Source of the DNA: Sphingomonas palmae
Lineage (GTDB): Bacteria > Pseudomonadota > Alphaproteobacteria > Sphingomonadales > Sphingomonadaceae
DNA: 64,000 nucleotides
Assembly (NCBI RefSeq): GCF_900109565.1
Contig: NZ_FNZZ01000003.1
Span: 372,001-436,000, forward strand
Reading direction: 5' to 3'
The position numbers and the translations under genes were made by a program. Below are positions 27,516 to 39,515 of the stretch, in pieces (position 1 is the stretch's first letter; every line of letters starts with the position of its first letter). A model generated the notes under the pieces. It made no database searches. It was not told where the DNA came from and saw nothing but the letters and a program-made list of their open reading frames with translations.

Positions 27516-28493
27516 ATGGATACGACCCCGAATACCCTGGCCCTGATCGGCAACACTCCCCTCGTTCGCCTGGCTGGCCCCAGCGCAGCGACCGGTTGCG
27601 ACATCTTCGGGAAGTGCGAGTTCACCAATCCGGGCGCAAGTGTCAAAGACCGTGCCGCGCTGTCGATTGTCGAGGACGCCGAGGCGCGTGGAATGCTGGC
27701 GCCCGGCGGCACGATCGTGGAGGGGACGGCGGGCAACACCGGGATCGGGCTGGCGCTGGTCGCCAACGCGAAGGGCTATCGCACGATCATCGTCATGCCC
27801 GACACGCAGTCGAAGGAGAAGATGGACACACTCCGCGCGCTCGGCGCCGAGCTGGTGACCGTGCCGGCCGCACCTTATTCCTCGCCGTGCCATTTCGTGC
27901 ACACCTCGCGCCGGATCGCGGAGGAAACGCCGGGGGCAATCTGGGCCAACCAGTTCGACAATATCGCCAATCGCCGCGCGCACATCACCGGCACGGCCGA
28001 GGAGATCTGGGCGCAGATGGACGGCCGAGTCGACGGTTTCACCTGTGCGGCCGGCACCGGCGGCACGATCGCGGGCGTAGGGCTGGGTTTGAAGGCCAAG
28101 GACGAGCGCGTCTGTATCGCGCTCAGCGACCCGCACGGCGCGGCGCTGTACGAATATTACGCGCACGGTGAGCTGCGGTCGGAGGGATCGTCCGTCGCCG
28201 AGGGGATCGGGCAGGGCCGGATCACCGCCAATTTGGAAGGTGCGCCGATCGATACGCAGTTTCGCATCTCCGATCAGGAGGGGTTCGACTGGGTCGACCG
28301 GCTGCTGCGCGACGAGGGGCTGTGCCTTGGGCTGTCGTCGGGAATCAACGTGGCCGGTGCGGTGCGACTGGCACGGCACCTGGGTCCCGGCCAGCGCGTC
28401 GCGACGATCCTGTGCGACACCGGTTTCCGCTATCTGTCGACGCTCTACGATCCGGCGTGGCTCGAAGCCAAGGGGCTGCACCGCGCCGCATGA
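27516..28493 (+). CDS. cysK: Cysteine synthase A (O-acetylserine sulfhydrylase)
   Basis: This PLP enzyme converts O-acetylserine and sulfide to cysteine. The 325-residue product has the lysine in NPGASVKDRAAL (about residue 42), the phosphate loop GTGGTIAG and the substrate loop VEGTAGNTGIGLAL. That loop has TAGNTG rather than the TSGNTG of E. coli CysK, as in another branch of the family, so substrate preference may differ. The ATG at 27516 has no strong Shine-Dalgarno; an in-frame ATG at 27480 would add twelve residues. Confidence 0.88.
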   Translation: MDTTPNTLALIGNTPLVRLAGPSAATGCDIFGKCEFTNPGASVKDRAALSIVEDAEARGMLAPGGTIVEGTAGNTGIGLALVANAKGYRTIIVMPDTQSKEKMDTLRALGAELVTVPAAPYSSPCHFVHTSRRIAEETPGAIWANQFDNIANRRAHITGTAEEIWAQMDGRVDGFTCAAGTGGTIAGVGLGLKAKDERVCIALSDPHGAALYEYYAHGELRSEGSSVAEGIGQGRITANLEGAPIDTQFRISDQEGFDWVDRLLRDEGLCLGLSSGINVAGAVRLARHLGPGQRVATILCDTGFRYLSTLYDPAWLEAKGLHRAA

Positions 28494-28539
28494 CGCGGTT
28501 CGACAGGCGCGCGGTGATCCGTTATCATCGCGCGGTCGA

Positions 28540-28827
28540 ATGAAGCAGCAACCGAACCCCCGTTATCTGGCCGATCAGGCTCGGCAGCGCGTGCGCGTCG
28601 GCATGATCGGTTTGGCTGCGGTCGTGCTACTGATCGGGCTGGCGAGCGCGATCTTCTCGACTGTGTCGCGCGAGCGACCGGTGTCGCCCGCTGCTGGTGT
28701 AGGCGCGGACGTGATCGCGCGAGCGGGAGCACCCGCCGCGGCGCCGACGGCCGGCAACGAACCGCTGGCCGAGCTTGGCGTCACGCCCAGCATCGCCAAC
28801 AGTGCAGCGGCGAACGACCCACGCTGA
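28540..28827 (+). CDS. Small single-pass membrane protein, unknown function
   Basis: The 95-residue product has a basic N-terminus (MKQQPNPRYLADQARQRVRV), one transmembrane helix (MIGLAAVVLLIGLASAIF) and a periplasmic Ala/Pro-rich tail. No family is recognised. It follows cysK by 46 bases on the same strand and may share its transcript. Confidence 0.6.
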   Translation: MKQQPNPRYLADQARQRVRVGMIGLAAVVLLIGLASAIFSTVSRERPVSPAAGVGADVIARAGAPAAAPTAGNEPLAELGVTPSIANSAAANDPR

Positions 28828-29173
28828 GGCCGAAGCGGCGGTTCGCGACCAGCACTTTGGCTCACCCTGTTGCAGCTAAATTTGGGTACGCACGCTGACC
28901 TAATTACCAAGTGAATAACGTGCGTTAGAGAAGCAGCGCAAGAACAAACCATAAACGAAAATAGACGTGTGACTTCCTGATCACGTCATTCCAAAGTCTT
29001 ACGTAAATTCCCCGAATTTCCCCGGAAATCCCTTCCGCTCCCAATCAGACTGCGCTACATCAATTCTCGACATTGGGGGCAGCACCAACGTTGTAGACAG
29101 ACAGGCTTGAGCGTCTGGCGGCGAGGGTCGCTCGGCGGGCAGCGCGGTCTTGTACCCCGAGTGCGAGGTGAGC
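28828..29173 (+). promoter_or_regulatory. AT-richer upstream region of the dcw cluster with three 10-bp-phased repeats
   Basis: This gap is visibly less GC-rich than its surroundings between about 28860 and 29040, as expected for a main promoter region. At 29008-29037 there are three C blocks exactly 10 bp apart (29010-29013, 29020-29023, 29030-29032), reading TTCCCCGAAT, TTCCCCGGAA, ATCCCTTCCG. MraZ proteins bind several short G-rich repeats spaced by one helical turn upstream of their own gene, so this may be the MraZ operator, here with the G-rich strand facing away from mraZ. No confident -35/-10 pair was found. Confidence 0.4.
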
Positions 29174-29674
29174 GTGGCCGAACGGGTGGACTATCAGGGA
29201 AAGGGGCTCGGTCTTGTCGATGACAAGGGCCGTGTCGCGATTCCGAATAGCCTGCGCGCCGCGCTCGCGAAGAACAGCCCGCGCGACGACGGCAAAGACG
29301 GCGGCACCGTCATCATCGCCGCGCACCCGCATTATCGCTGTCTGATCGCCTACGATCCCGGCTTCGTGCCGATCCACAAGGCGAAGCTCGAAGCGCGCGA
29401 GGCGGCGGGCGAGCTGAAGGATGGCCGCACCGACTGGAACATCCTCGACCGCGCCGGCGCTGCCGAGCCGCTGCCGTTCGACGGGTCGGGCCGTTTCATC
29501 ATGCCCGCGTTCGAACGGCGTTACGCGCGGATCGGCGGCGCCGCGGTGTTCCTGGGTTCGTTCAACTGGGTCACGATCTGGTCGCCCGCGCTGCTGCTGG
29601 AAACTGACGACGTCGATCCGTTCATCCGCGAGTTCGTCGAGTTCACCTGCGAGGAAAAGGGCATTGCCCTGTGA
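29174..29674 (+). CDS. mraZ: Transcriptional regulator MraZ
   Basis: This AbrB-fold DNA-binding protein controls the dcw cluster. The 166-residue product has two SpoVT/AbrB-like halves: [19 protein letters not shown] (about residues 12-30) and [20 protein letters not shown] (about 97-117). The GTG at 29174 is preferred because GAGG lies seven bases upstream; TTG 29150 and GTG 29168 are alternatives in frame. Its stop overlaps the rsmH start by 4 bases. Confidence 0.92.
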   Translation: MAERVDYQGKGLGLVDDKGRVAIPNSLRAALAKNSPRDDGKDGGTVIIAAHPHYRCLIAYDPGFVPIHKAKLEAREAAGELKDGRTDWNILDRAGAAEPLPFDGSGRFIMPAFERRYARIGGAAVFLGSFNWVTIWSPALLLETDDVDPFIREFVEFTCEEKGIAL

Positions 29675-30657
29675 CCGACGACGTGACTGACCGCGTGACG
29701 GGCGACGTGAGCCGCCAATCCCCGCACATCCCCGTTCTGCTCGACGAGGCGATCGCAGCACTCGCCCCCGCCCCGGGCGAGCGTCACGTCGATGCGACCT
29801 TCGGTGCCGGCGGCTACACGCGCGCACTGCTCGCCGCCGGCGCCGAGGTGATCGCGTTCGATCGCGACCCCGATGCGATTGCCGCGGGTCGTGCGCTCGA
29901 GGCGGCCGAGTCGCGCCTGACGCTGATCGCCGGCGACTTCTCGACGATGGAGCAGGCGCTGGCGGAGCACGGCAAGCTGCCCGTCGACGGCGTGACGATG
30001 GATATCGGCGTCTCCTCGATGCAGCTCGATCAGGCGGCGCGCGGCTTCTCGTTTCAGGCCGACGGTCCGCTCGATATGCGGATGAGCCAGGATGGGCCGA
30101 GTGCGGCCGATTTCCTCAACACGGCCGACGAGGAAGAAATCGCCAATGTGCTCTACCGCTACGGCGACGAGCCGAAGTCGCGTCGCGTCGCGCGCGCCGT
30201 CGTCGCGGCGCGTCCGCTCACAACGACCGCGCAGTTCGCAACCGTCGTTCGCCGCGCGCTCGGCCATCGTCCGCACGAGAAGAAGGACCCGGCGACCCGC
30301 GCGTTCCAGGCGGTGCGGATCCACGTCAATCGCGAGCTGGACGAACTGGCCGATGGGCTCGCCGCCGCCGAGCGCGTGCTGGCACCGGGCGGTCGTTTGG
30401 CGGTGGTCAGCTTTCACAGTCTGGAAGATCGTATGGTGAAGCGGTTCCTGCGCGAGCGCGGCGGTGCTGCGCCGGCGGGATCGCGTCACTTGCCGATGGC
30501 GGCGTCGCCGCTGCCCGCGGCGTTCGACAATCTGTCCCGCGCGATTCGCGCAGGTGAGGCGGAGCTGGCGGCGAACCCGCGCGCTCGTTCCGCGACCTTG
30601 CGTGCCGCGCGGCGTACCGCGGCATCTGTTCAGCGTGGTGGAGACGTATCGTGGTAG
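29671..30657 (+). CDS. rsmH: 16S rRNA (cytosine(1402)-N(4))-methyltransferase
   Basis: This SAM-dependent enzyme methylates C1402 in the ribosomal P site (formerly MraW). The 328-residue product has the SAM motif [19 protein letters not shown], then [36 protein letters not shown] and [18 protein letters not shown]. The GTG start overlaps the mraZ stop; the stop lies inside the ftsL start region (GTGGTAG). Confidence 0.97.
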   Translation: MTDDVTDRVTGDVSRQSPHIPVLLDEAIAALAPAPGERHVDATFGAGGYTRALLAAGAEVIAFDRDPDAIAAGRALEAAESRLTLIAGDFSTMEQALAEHGKLPVDGVTMDIGVSSMQLDQAARGFSFQADGPLDMRMSQDGPSAADFLNTADEEEIANVLYRYGDEPKSRRVARAVVAARPLTTTAQFATVVRRALGHRPHEKKDPATRAFQAVRIHVNRELDELADGLAAAERVLAPGGRLAVVSFHSLEDRMVKRFLRERGGAAPAGSRHLPMAASPLPAAFDNLSRAIRAGEAELAANPRARSATLRAARRTAASVQRGGDVSW

Positions 30658-31337
30658 CATTGTACCGCTTGAAAGGGCTCGGGTGGCTGTCGAGCTGCGC
30701 GCTAGTCGCGATCGGCTTTTACCTCGTCTCGTCGCAGGTCGCGGCCGAGCGAAAGCGGTTGCAGCAGGTCGATGTGAAGATCGCGAGCGCCGAGCGCGAC
30801 ATCCGCGCGCTGGAAACCGAGTTCGACGTGCGCGCCAACCTGGTCCAGCTGGAACGCTGGAACGGCAACACGCTGGCGCTGACCGTACCGACCACGCAGC
30901 AGTTCGTTCGCGACGAGACCACGCTTGCCAGCCTTTCACCGCGCGACATGACGCCGCTGCAGCCTGGGCAGTCGGGCGGGGTGCAGACCGCATCGCTGAT
31001 CGTCCCGTCTTCGCCGCTGACCGTTGCTCCGCCCGCAGCGACCAGCAACGCCGCGCCGACCATCGTCAAGGCCGTGATCAACAAGCCCGTCAGCGCGCCC
31101 CGCTACGACGCGGTACGTATCGCGCAGGTCGTGCCGGCAACGCCGGCGGCGCGTCCGGCCTCCGCGGTGGCGGCCGCGCGCGTGCTGATCCGGCAGGCGA
31201 TCGCGCACGCGGACGAACGACCGCGTGTCGATCGCAACGTCCGATCGGTCGCGATGGTCGACAATTCGCTGCTGAGTGCCGGAACGCTCGGCGATCTGGC
31301 GAGCGGCGCGCGCGCGGAGCGGAGCCGCTTGCGGTGA
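30651..31337 (+). CDS. ftsL: Cell division protein FtsL (long form)
   Basis: This bitopic division protein joins FtsB/FtsQ and activates FtsWI. The 228-residue product has a short basic cytoplasmic tail, one transmembrane helix ([20 protein letters not shown], about residues 11-30) and a coiled coil (about 31-70, [20 protein letters not shown]). About 150 residues of Ala/Pro-rich periplasmic sequence follow. Typical FtsL is 90-130 residues, so the C-terminal extension is unusual. Identity rests on topology, coiled coil and position between rsmH and ftsI. Confidence 0.85.
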   Translation: MVALYRLKGLGWLSSCALVAIGFYLVSSQVAAERKRLQQVDVKIASAERDIRALETEFDVRANLVQLERWNGNTLALTVPTTQQFVRDETTLASLSPRDMTPLQPGQSGGVQTASLIVPSSPLTVAPPAATSNAAPTIVKAVINKPVSAPRYDAVRIAQVVPATPAARPASAVAAARVLIRQAIAHADERPRVDRNVRSVAMVDNSLLSAGTLGDLASGARAERSRLR

Positions 31338-33049
31338 CCACGCTGGTCGCCCGCCCGATCCGCCAGACCAGAAACATCGATCAGCGCCACGCGCTGGTCG
31401 CGACGCAGCATATGCGCCTCATGGTGCTGATGCTGCTGTTCGCCGTCGGCGTGCTTGCGGTGATCGCGCGGCTGTTCCTGCTGGGCGTGCTGTCGAGCGG
31501 CGGCGAGGATGTCGCCAACACGCTGACCGCGCCGCGCGGCGACATCGTCGATCGCAACGGTCAGCCGCTGGCGCGCACAATCGACGCGTGGACGATCGCG
31601 GTGCACCCGCGCAAGCTGATCGGCAACCCGACCGAGATCGCGCAGCGGCTGGCCGACCTGATGCCCGACCGCGGCAACCAGGCGTGGTTCTACGCGCAGC
31701 TGACGAAGCGTTCGAGCTTCGCCTATCTCAATCGCCGCGCCAGCCCCGCGCTGGTCGAGGCAGTGAACGCGATCGGCGAGCCAGGCATCGTGTTCGAGCG
31801 TGAGACGCAGCGGCTCTATCCGCAGAGCTCGCTCGCCGCGCACGTGCTCGGCTTCATCAGCAACGGCACCGGCATGAGCGGGATCGAGCGCGCGCTCAAC
31901 GAGCGGCTGACCAACCCCGCGACCGAGGCGAAGCCGGTACAGCTGTCGATCGACAGCCGCGCGCAGGCGGCGATGGAGAGCGAGCTCGGCCGCGCGATGA
32001 CGACCTTCTCCGCGCGCGGCGGCGGCGGCATCGTGCTCGACGTCGCGACTGGCGAGGTGATCGCGATGGTGTCGCTGCCAACGTTCAACCCGAATCGCGT
32101 CGGGCGCGCGGGAACCGACGAGCTGCGCAACATCACGACGCAGAGCGTGTTCGAGCTCGGCTCGACCTTCAAGCCGATCACGATGGCGACTGCGATCGAG
32201 AACGGCGTCGTGACCTCGATGGAGCGGCGGTTCGACGCGACACACCCGCTACAGGTCGGTCGCTTCACGATCCACGACGAGCGCGGCGATCCCAAGCGCT
32301 GGCTCAACATGGCCGAAACGCTGATCTATTCCTCCAACGTCGCCACCGCGCGCGTCGCCGACGAGGTCGGGCCGGCGCGGATGCAGGCGATGTTCAAGAA
32401 GCTTGGCTTCGATACCCCGCCCGACATCGAATTGCGCGAGAAGGGCCGTCCGCTGCTGCCCAGCTACTGGGCGCGCACCACGACGATGACGACCGCCTAC
32501 GGCCACGGCATCGCGGTGACGCCGCTGCACCTCGCCAGCGCTTACGCCGCGCTGGTCAACGGCGGCACGTGGCGCCCCGCGACGCTGCTGAGGGTCGCAC
32601 CCGGTCATCAGGTCGCGGGACGGCGCGTCATCAGCGAGGCGACGAGCGCGCGGATGCGTCAGATGCTGCGGTTGGTCGTGATGCGCGGCACCGGGCGCAA
32701 GGGCGACGCGCCGGGCTACCGCGTCGGCGGCAAGACCGGCACCGCCGAGGCGGCGGTCGCGGGCGGGTACGACCGGTCGCGCAACGTCGCGACCTTCGCC
32801 GCCGCCTTCCCGATGGACGCGCCGCGCTACGTCGTCGTCGCGATGCTCGACTCGCCGCTCGGCACCAAGGAAACGTACGGCTGGAAGACCGCGGCGTGGA
32901 ATGCGGCACCGGTGGTGGGACGCACGATCGCGCGGATCGGCGCGATGCTGGGCGTGACGCCCGACGATCACCGCGACGTTGACGTGTCTGACATTCTGCC
33001 GACATTGTGGCAGGACCCCTCGCGCGCGCCGACCAGCGGCGGCCAGTGA
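31334..33049 (+). CDS. ftsI: Peptidoglycan D,D-transpeptidase FtsI (PBP3)
   Basis: This is the septal transpeptidase that cross-links peptidoglycan with FtsW. The 571-residue product has an N-terminal anchor (MRLMVLMLLFAVGVLAVIAR), a pedestal domain with the RGDIVDRNG motif and a penicillin-binding domain. It carries SxxK at Ser277 (GSTFKP), SxN in YSSNVAT (about residue 334) and KTG at Lys467 (GKTGTAE). The GTG start overlaps the ftsL stop. The much longer upstream-open frame is a shadow of rsmH/ftsL. Confidence 0.97.
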   Translation: MTTLVARPIRQTRNIDQRHALVATQHMRLMVLMLLFAVGVLAVIARLFLLGVLSSGGEDVANTLTAPRGDIVDRNGQPLARTIDAWTIAVHPRKLIGNPTEIAQRLADLMPDRGNQAWFYAQLTKRSSFAYLNRRASPALVEAVNAIGEPGIVFERETQRLYPQSSLAAHVLGFISNGTGMSGIERALNERLTNPATEAKPVQLSIDSRAQAAMESELGRAMTTFSARGGGGIVLDVATGEVIAMVSLPTFNPNRVGRAGTDELRNITTQSVFELGSTFKPITMATAIENGVVTSMERRFDATHPLQVGRFTIHDERGDPKRWLNMAETLIYSSNVATARVADEVGPARMQAMFKKLGFDTPPDIELREKGRPLLPSYWARTTTMTTAYGHGIAVTPLHLASAYAALVNGGTWRPATLLRVAPGHQVAGRRVISEATSARMRQMLRLVVMRGTGRKGDAPGYRVGGKTGTAEAAVAGGYDRSRNVATFAAAFPMDAPRYVVVAMLDSPLGTKETYGWKTAAWNAAPVVGRTIARIGAMLGVTPDDHRDVDVSDILPTLWQDPSRAPTSGGQ

Positions 33050-33112
33050 CGGGGCAACGGGCAGGCGGGAGCCGAGGATTGCACGGGTTTGAACGATAAA
33101 GGGGTCGGTTGA

Positions 33113-34536
<1,424 letters not shown>

Positions 34537-34540
<4 letters not shown>

Positions 34541-35907
34541 GCCTGTGGACCGCCGCCGAGATCGCTGCCGCCACGAAGGGCCGCGCGACCGCCGATTTCG
34601 TGGTTGACGGGGTCGCGTTCGACTCGCGTGAGGTCGGCCCCGGCGACCTGTTTATCGCGCTGACTGGGGACACAACCGACGGCCACTGCTTCCTCGATCA
34701 GGCGTTCGCGCAAGGGGCGGCGGGTGCGCTCGTGTCGCGTGAGACGCAGCAGCCGTCGGTTGAGGTGGCTGACACGTTCGCCGCGCTGGAGGATCTCGGC
34801 CGCGCCGCGCGCGCGCGGGTCTCGGGCAAGGTAATCGGCGTTACCGGCTCGGTCGGCAAGACCTCGACCAAGGAGGCGCTGTTCGCCGCGCTCGATCGTT
34901 CGCCGGCCGCAAAGGCGCATCGCTCGGTCAAGAGCTATAACAACCACACCGGCGTGCCGCTGAGCCTCGCACGCATGCCGCGCGACAGCGACTATGCGGT
35001 GCTGGAAATGGGCATGAACCACCCCGGCGAACTCGCGCATCTGACGACGCTGGTGCGCCCGCACGTCGCGCTGGTTACCGCGATCGCGCCCGCACATACC
35101 GAGTTCTTCCCACACGAGGCCGCGATTGCGGATGCGAAGGGTGAGATCTTCCAGGGACTGGAGCCGGGCGGGGTCGCGATCGTGCCGCACGACAGCCCGC
35201 ACCGCGACCGCCTGATCGCCGCGGCCAAGCCCTATGCCGCCCGGATCGTCACCTTCGGGCTCGACCGCGCGGCGGACGTGCACGCGTTGGAGATGGCGCG
35301 GACGAGCAACGGCGGCACCTTCGTCACCGCGCGCGTCGGCGAGCACGAACTGAGCCTGACCGTGTCGCAGGCGGGCGCGCACTGGGTGTCGAACGCACTG
35401 GCAGTGCTCGCCGCGGTCGACGCGGTCGGCGGCGATCTGGCGCTCGCCGGGCTCGCACTGGCGGAACTCGGCGGCCTCGCCGGGCGCGGTGCGCGGCGTG
35501 AGATCGCGGTGGGCGAAGGAAGCGCGCTGCTGATCGACGAGAGCTACAACGCCAACCCCGCCTCAGTCGCCGCGACGCTGGCGGTGCTGGGTGATCAGCC
35601 GGGCCGGCACGTCGCGGTGCTGGGCGAGATGCGCGAGCTGGGGGCCAAGAGCGCCGACTATCACGCTGGCCTAGCGCCAGCGGTGATCGCCGCGCGCGTC
35701 GAGGCGGCCGTGCTGGTCGGCGAAGCGATGCGTCCGCTCGCGCAAGCGCTTGAGGGAACGGTCGATTTCGTTCATGTGCCCGACGCCGCTGCCGCGCTGG
35801 AACACGTGTCGCGTGTGATCGCGCCGGGCGATGCGGTACTCGTGAAGGGGTCGAACGGGGTGGGACTGGCGCGCGTTGTCGCGGGCCTGTCGAACGGGGT
35901 TAATTGA
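34537..35907 (+). CDS. murF: UDP-MurNAc-tripeptide:D-Ala-D-Ala ligase
   Basis: This ligase attaches D-Ala-D-Ala to complete the UDP-MurNAc-pentapeptide. The 456-residue product has the P-loop VIGVTGSVGKTSTKEAL (about residue 105), where many MurF proteins read GSNGKT. YNNHTGVPLSLARMP, EMGMNHPGEL and the late motif DESYNANPASV also fit. Its stop directly abuts the mraY start. Confidence 0.97.
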
Positions 35908-36978
35908 GTGCTCTACTGGATCGCGCAGCACCTCGGCTTTCCGGGTCTGCTCAACCTCATCCGCTACCAGTCGTTCCGGACCGGCGCGGCGGTCGCGACC
36001 GCGCTGTTGATCGGGCTGATCATCGGGCCGAAGTTCATCGGCTGGCTGCGTGTGCGCCAGGGCAAGGGGCAGCCGATCCGCGCCGACGGCCCGCAGACGC
36101 ACCTCGCCAAGCGCGGGACGCCGACGATGGGCGGGCTGATGATCCTGACCAGCGTGTCGCTCGCGATGCTGTTGTGGATGGACCTGCGCAATCCATTCGT
36201 ATGGGCGTGCGCGTTCGTCACGCTCGGCTTCGGCGCGATCGGGTTCCTCGACGATTACGATAAGGTGCGGAAGGCGAGCACCGCGGGTGTCCCCGGACGC
36301 GTGCGGCTGCTGCTTGAGTTCCTGATCGCCGGGGTCGCCGCGTGGATCATCATGCAGGAGAACGGCTCGGGGCTCTTCCTGCCGTTTACCAACCGCTATT
36401 ACATCGACCTCGGATACTTCTACCCGATCTTCGCCGCGTTCGTGATCGTGTCGTTCGGCAATGCGGTGAACCTGACCGACGGGCTCGATGGCCTCGCGAC
36501 GATGCCCGTCATCATCGCCTCCGTCGCGTTCATGGTGATCGTCTATCTAGCGGGCAACGTGAAGTTCGCCGATTACCTGGGCATCCCGCACGTGCCGCGC
36601 GCGGGTGAACTCGCGATCTTCTGCGGTGCGGTGGTCGGCGCCGGCCTCGCGTTCCTGTGGTACAATGCGCCCCCCGCCGCCGTCTTCATGGGCGACACCG
36701 GCAGCCTGGCGCTCGGCGGCGCGCTGGGCACGATGGCGGTGGTCGCGCACCACGAGATCGTGCTCGGCATTATCGGCGGGCTGTTCGTGGTCGAGGCGCT
36801 TTCGGTCATCATCCAGGTGTTCGTCTACAAGCGAACGGGCAAGCGCGTGTTTCGCATGGCGCCGATCCACCACCATTTCGAGCAGCTCGGCTGGAGCGAG
36901 CCGACCGTCGTGATCCGCTTCTGGATCATCAGCCTGGTGCTGGCGCTCGCCGGCCTGTCGACGCTGAAACTGCGGTGA
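35908..36978 (+). CDS. mraY: Phospho-N-acetylmuramoyl-pentapeptide transferase
   Basis: This integral membrane enzyme moves phospho-MurNAc-pentapeptide to undecaprenyl phosphate, forming lipid I. The 356-residue protein has about ten hydrophobic helices. Its signature loops are [35 protein letters not shown] and the histidine cluster [13 protein letters not shown]. It starts with GTG immediately after murF and overlaps murD by GTGA. Confidence 0.98.
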   Translation: MLYWIAQHLGFPGLLNLIRYQSFRTGAAVATALLIGLIIGPKFIGWLRVRQGKGQPIRADGPQTHLAKRGTPTMGGLMILTSVSLAMLLWMDLRNPFVWACAFVTLGFGAIGFLDDYDKVRKASTAGVPGRVRLLLEFLIAGVAAWIIMQENGSGLFLPFTNRYYIDLGYFYPIFAAFVIVSFGNAVNLTDGLDGLATMPVIIASVAFMVIVYLAGNVKFADYLGIPHVPRAGELAIFCGAVVGAGLAFLWYNAPPAAVFMGDTGSLALGGALGTMAVVAHHEIVLGIIGGLFVVEALSVIIQVFVYKRTGKRVFRMAPIHHHFEQLGWSEPTVVIRFWIISLVLALAGLSTLKLR

Positions 36979-38249
36979 TCGTCGCGCGCGTCTGGGCGGG
37001 CAAGCGGTACGCCGTGCTCGGGCTCGCGCGCTCGGGCGCGGCGACGGTGCGCGCGCTGGTCGCGGCCGGCGCCGAGGTGGTCGCGTGGGACAGCGACGAG
37101 AGCAAGCGTAAAGGTCTGGCGGGCGTAGAGATGTCCGATCTCGACACGCTCGACCTCGCAGGGTTCGACGCGTTAGTGGTCTCGCCCGGCGTTCCGCTCA
37201 ACACGCACCCGCTTGCCGCCAAGGCGCGGGCGGTGGGGGTCCCGATCGTGGGCGACATTGAGTTGTTCGCGCAGGCGCGCGCCGAGCTGCCGCCGCACAA
37301 GGTTGTCGGCATCACCGGCACCAATGGCAAGTCGACCACCACCGCGCTCGTCCGCCACATCTGTGAGGTGGCAGGATTGCCCGTGCTAATGGGCGGCAAT
37401 ATCGGGCTGCCGATTCTGGGGCAGGAGCCGCTGCCCGAAGGTGGCGTCTACGTGCTGGAACTGTCGAGCTACCAGATCGACCTAACCGAGACGCTCGACT
37501 GCGATGTTGCGGTGCTGCTCAACGTCACGCCCGATCATCTCGACCGCTACGACGGGTTCGAGGCCTATGCGGCGTCGAAGGCGCGGTTGTTCGCGATGCA
37601 GTCGGCGGAGCATAATGCGATCGTTGGCACCGGCGATGCCGCGTCGCTGAAGATCACAGGGGAAATCGGAGGCCGGGCGACTCAGCTGGACGCCGCCGAC
37701 GTGACCGACCAGTCGCGCTGGCCTGCGCTGCAGGGACCGCACAACGCGCAGAACGCCGCCGCCGCGGTCGCAGTCGCACGTGCGCTCGGTATCGCGAATG
37801 ACGTGATCGAACAGGCGCTCGCCAGCTTCACCGGGCTGCCGCACCGCATGGAGCGGGTCGCGACCTTGAACGGTGTCACCTGGTACGACGACAGCAAGGC
37901 GACCAATCCCGAGAGCACCGCGCCTGCGCTCGCGGCCTTCCCGCGCGTCCACTGGATCGTCGGCGGGCGCGCGAAGGGTGACGACCTCGACGCCTGCATG
38001 GTCCATCTGAGCCACGTGGCGCGCGCCTATACGATCGGCGAGGCGGGTCCGCGCTTCGCCGCCCTGCTGCGCTCGCACGTGCCCGTCGCCGAGGTCGAGA
38101 CGCTGGAACGCGCGGTGAAGCTCGCCGCGCAGGAGGCGGAGCGTGGCGAGGTCGTGCTGCTGTCGCCCGCCGCGGCCTCGTTCGACCAGTTCCGCGATTA
38201 CGAGCATCGTGGCCGCGCCTTCCGCGAAGCGGTCGAGGCGCTCGCATGA
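36975..38249 (+). CDS. murD: UDP-MurNAc-L-alanine:D-glutamate ligase
   Basis: This cytoplasmic ligase adds D-Glu to UDP-MurNAc-L-Ala. The 424-residue product has an N-terminal Rossmann-like UDP domain ([20 protein letters not shown]), the P-loop [29 protein letters not shown] and [12 protein letters not shown]. The GTG at 36975 overlaps the mraY stop. A longer open frame beginning inside mraY is not the gene. Confidence 0.97.
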   Translation: MIVARVWAGKRYAVLGLARSGAATVRALVAAGAEVVAWDSDESKRKGLAGVEMSDLDTLDLAGFDALVVSPGVPLNTHPLAAKARAVGVPIVGDIELFAQARAELPPHKVVGITGTNGKSTTTALVRHICEVAGLPVLMGGNIGLPILGQEPLPEGGVYVLELSSYQIDLTETLDCDVAVLLNVTPDHLDRYDGFEAYAASKARLFAMQSAEHNAIVGTGDAASLKITGEIGGRATQLDAADVTDQSRWPALQGPHNAQNAAAAVAVARALGIANDVIEQALASFTGLPHRMERVATLNGVTWYDDSKATNPESTAPALAAFPRVHWIVGGRAKGDDLDACMVHLSHVARAYTIGEAGPRFAALLRSHVPVAEVETLERAVKLAAQEAERGEVVLLSPAAASFDQFRDYEHRGRAFREAVEALA

Positions 38250-38300
38250 CGGGGGCGGCATGATGCGCAGATCGGGTTTGTACGGCGTAGGGGCGCGGCC

Positions 38301-39515
38301 ATGAACGACATGCAGGCGATCAGGCGTGGACGGTTGCAGGGGCGCGGCGGGCGCGGCGATCCGTCGCCGCTCGGCACGTGGTTCTGGGACATCGACCGCG
38401 TGCTGCTTCTGCTGGCGTTGTTCCTGATCGCGATCGGGTTGATCGCGGTCGCCGCCGGGTCGCCCGCCACTGCGGTGCGCTATTCGGGCGAGCACGTGAA
38501 GTTCACGCCGCTGCATTATTTCTGGCGTCAGGTGATCTGGGTCGCGGTCGCGCTGCCGGTGCTGTTCGGCGTCTCGATGCTGCCCGTCACGCTTGCCCGG
38601 CGCATGTCGCTGGTCGGCGCAGGGATCTGCGTCGCACTGCTTGCGGTCACGCCGTTCGTCGGCATGACCGTTAACGGCGCGCGGCGGTGGATCGGCTTCG
38701 GCTTCGCGCAGTTCCAGCCGTCCGAGTTCCTCAAACCGTTCTTCGTCGTAACGGTGGCCTATCTGCTGTCGCTGAAGGCGCGTGACGAGGAGCTGCCCGC
38801 GACGGTCATCACCGCCGGGTTGACCGGGCTGGTCGCGCTGCTGCTGATGATGCAGCCCGATTTCGGGCAGACGATCATCTTCTGCTCGATCTGGCTCGCG
38901 CTGATCGTGATCGCGGGAACGCCGACGCGCACGATCATCGGGCTGTTGGCGATGGTGCCGGTGGGACTGGTCGCGGCTTATGTCTTCTACGGCACCGCGC
39001 GCGCGCGCATCGATGCGTTCCTGTTCCCCGGCATCGAGGGCGAGGGTGCCGCGGACCATTTCCAAACCAACGCCGCGCATAACACGCTGACCGCGGGCGG
39101 ATGGTTCGGCACCGGTCCGGGCGGCGGCACCGCCAAGTTCGGTCTGCCCGAGGCGCATACCGACTATATCTTCTCCGTCATCGGCGAGGAATTCGGGCTG
39201 ATCGCGTGCATGATCGTCGCGCTCGTGTTTCTCGCGATCGTCGTGCGCGTGTTCGTCAAGCTGCTGGACGAGCAGGACAGTTTCAAGCTGCTCGCCGCCT
39301 CGGGTCTGGCGGTACAGTTCGGCGCGCAGGCGCTGGTCTCGATGGCGGTCAACACCGGGCTTGCCCCGTCGAAGGGCATGACGTTGCCGTTCATCAGCTA
39401 CGGCGGGTCGTCGATGGTCGCTTTGTCGATCGGGATGGGCTTGCTCCTGGCGTTCACCCGGCGCAACCCGTTCCTGATGCGTAGTCCTTACATCAACCGC
39501 TGGAACGCCGCGTGA
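38301..39515 (+). CDS. ftsW: Peptidoglycan glycosyltransferase FtsW
   Basis: This SEDS-family septal polymerase builds glycan strands from lipid II and pairs with FtsI. The 404-residue protein has about ten transmembrane helices after a basic N-terminal tail. SEDS motifs include VNGARRWIGFGFAQFQPSEF, AHTDYIFSVIGEEFGL, and the C-terminal SKGMTLPFISYGGSSMVALS. A 51-base gap separates it from murD. Confidence 0.97.
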   Translation: MNDMQAIRRGRLQGRGGRGDPSPLGTWFWDIDRVLLLLALFLIAIGLIAVAAGSPATAVRYSGEHVKFTPLHYFWRQVIWVAVALPVLFGVSMLPVTLARRMSLVGAGICVALLAVTPFVGMTVNGARRWIGFGFAQFQPSEFLKPFFVVTVAYLLSLKARDEELPATVITAGLTGLVALLLMMQPDFGQTIIFCSIWLALIVIAGTPTRTIIGLLAMVPVGLVAAYVFYGTARARIDAFLFPGIEGEGAADHFQTNAAHNTLTAGGWFGTGPGGGTAKFGLPEAHTDYIFSVIGEEFGLIACMIVALVFLAIVVRVFVKLLDEQDSFKLLAASGLAVQFGAQALVSMAVNTGLAPSKGMTLPFISYGGSSMVALSIGMGLLLAFTRRNPFLMRSPYINRWNAA

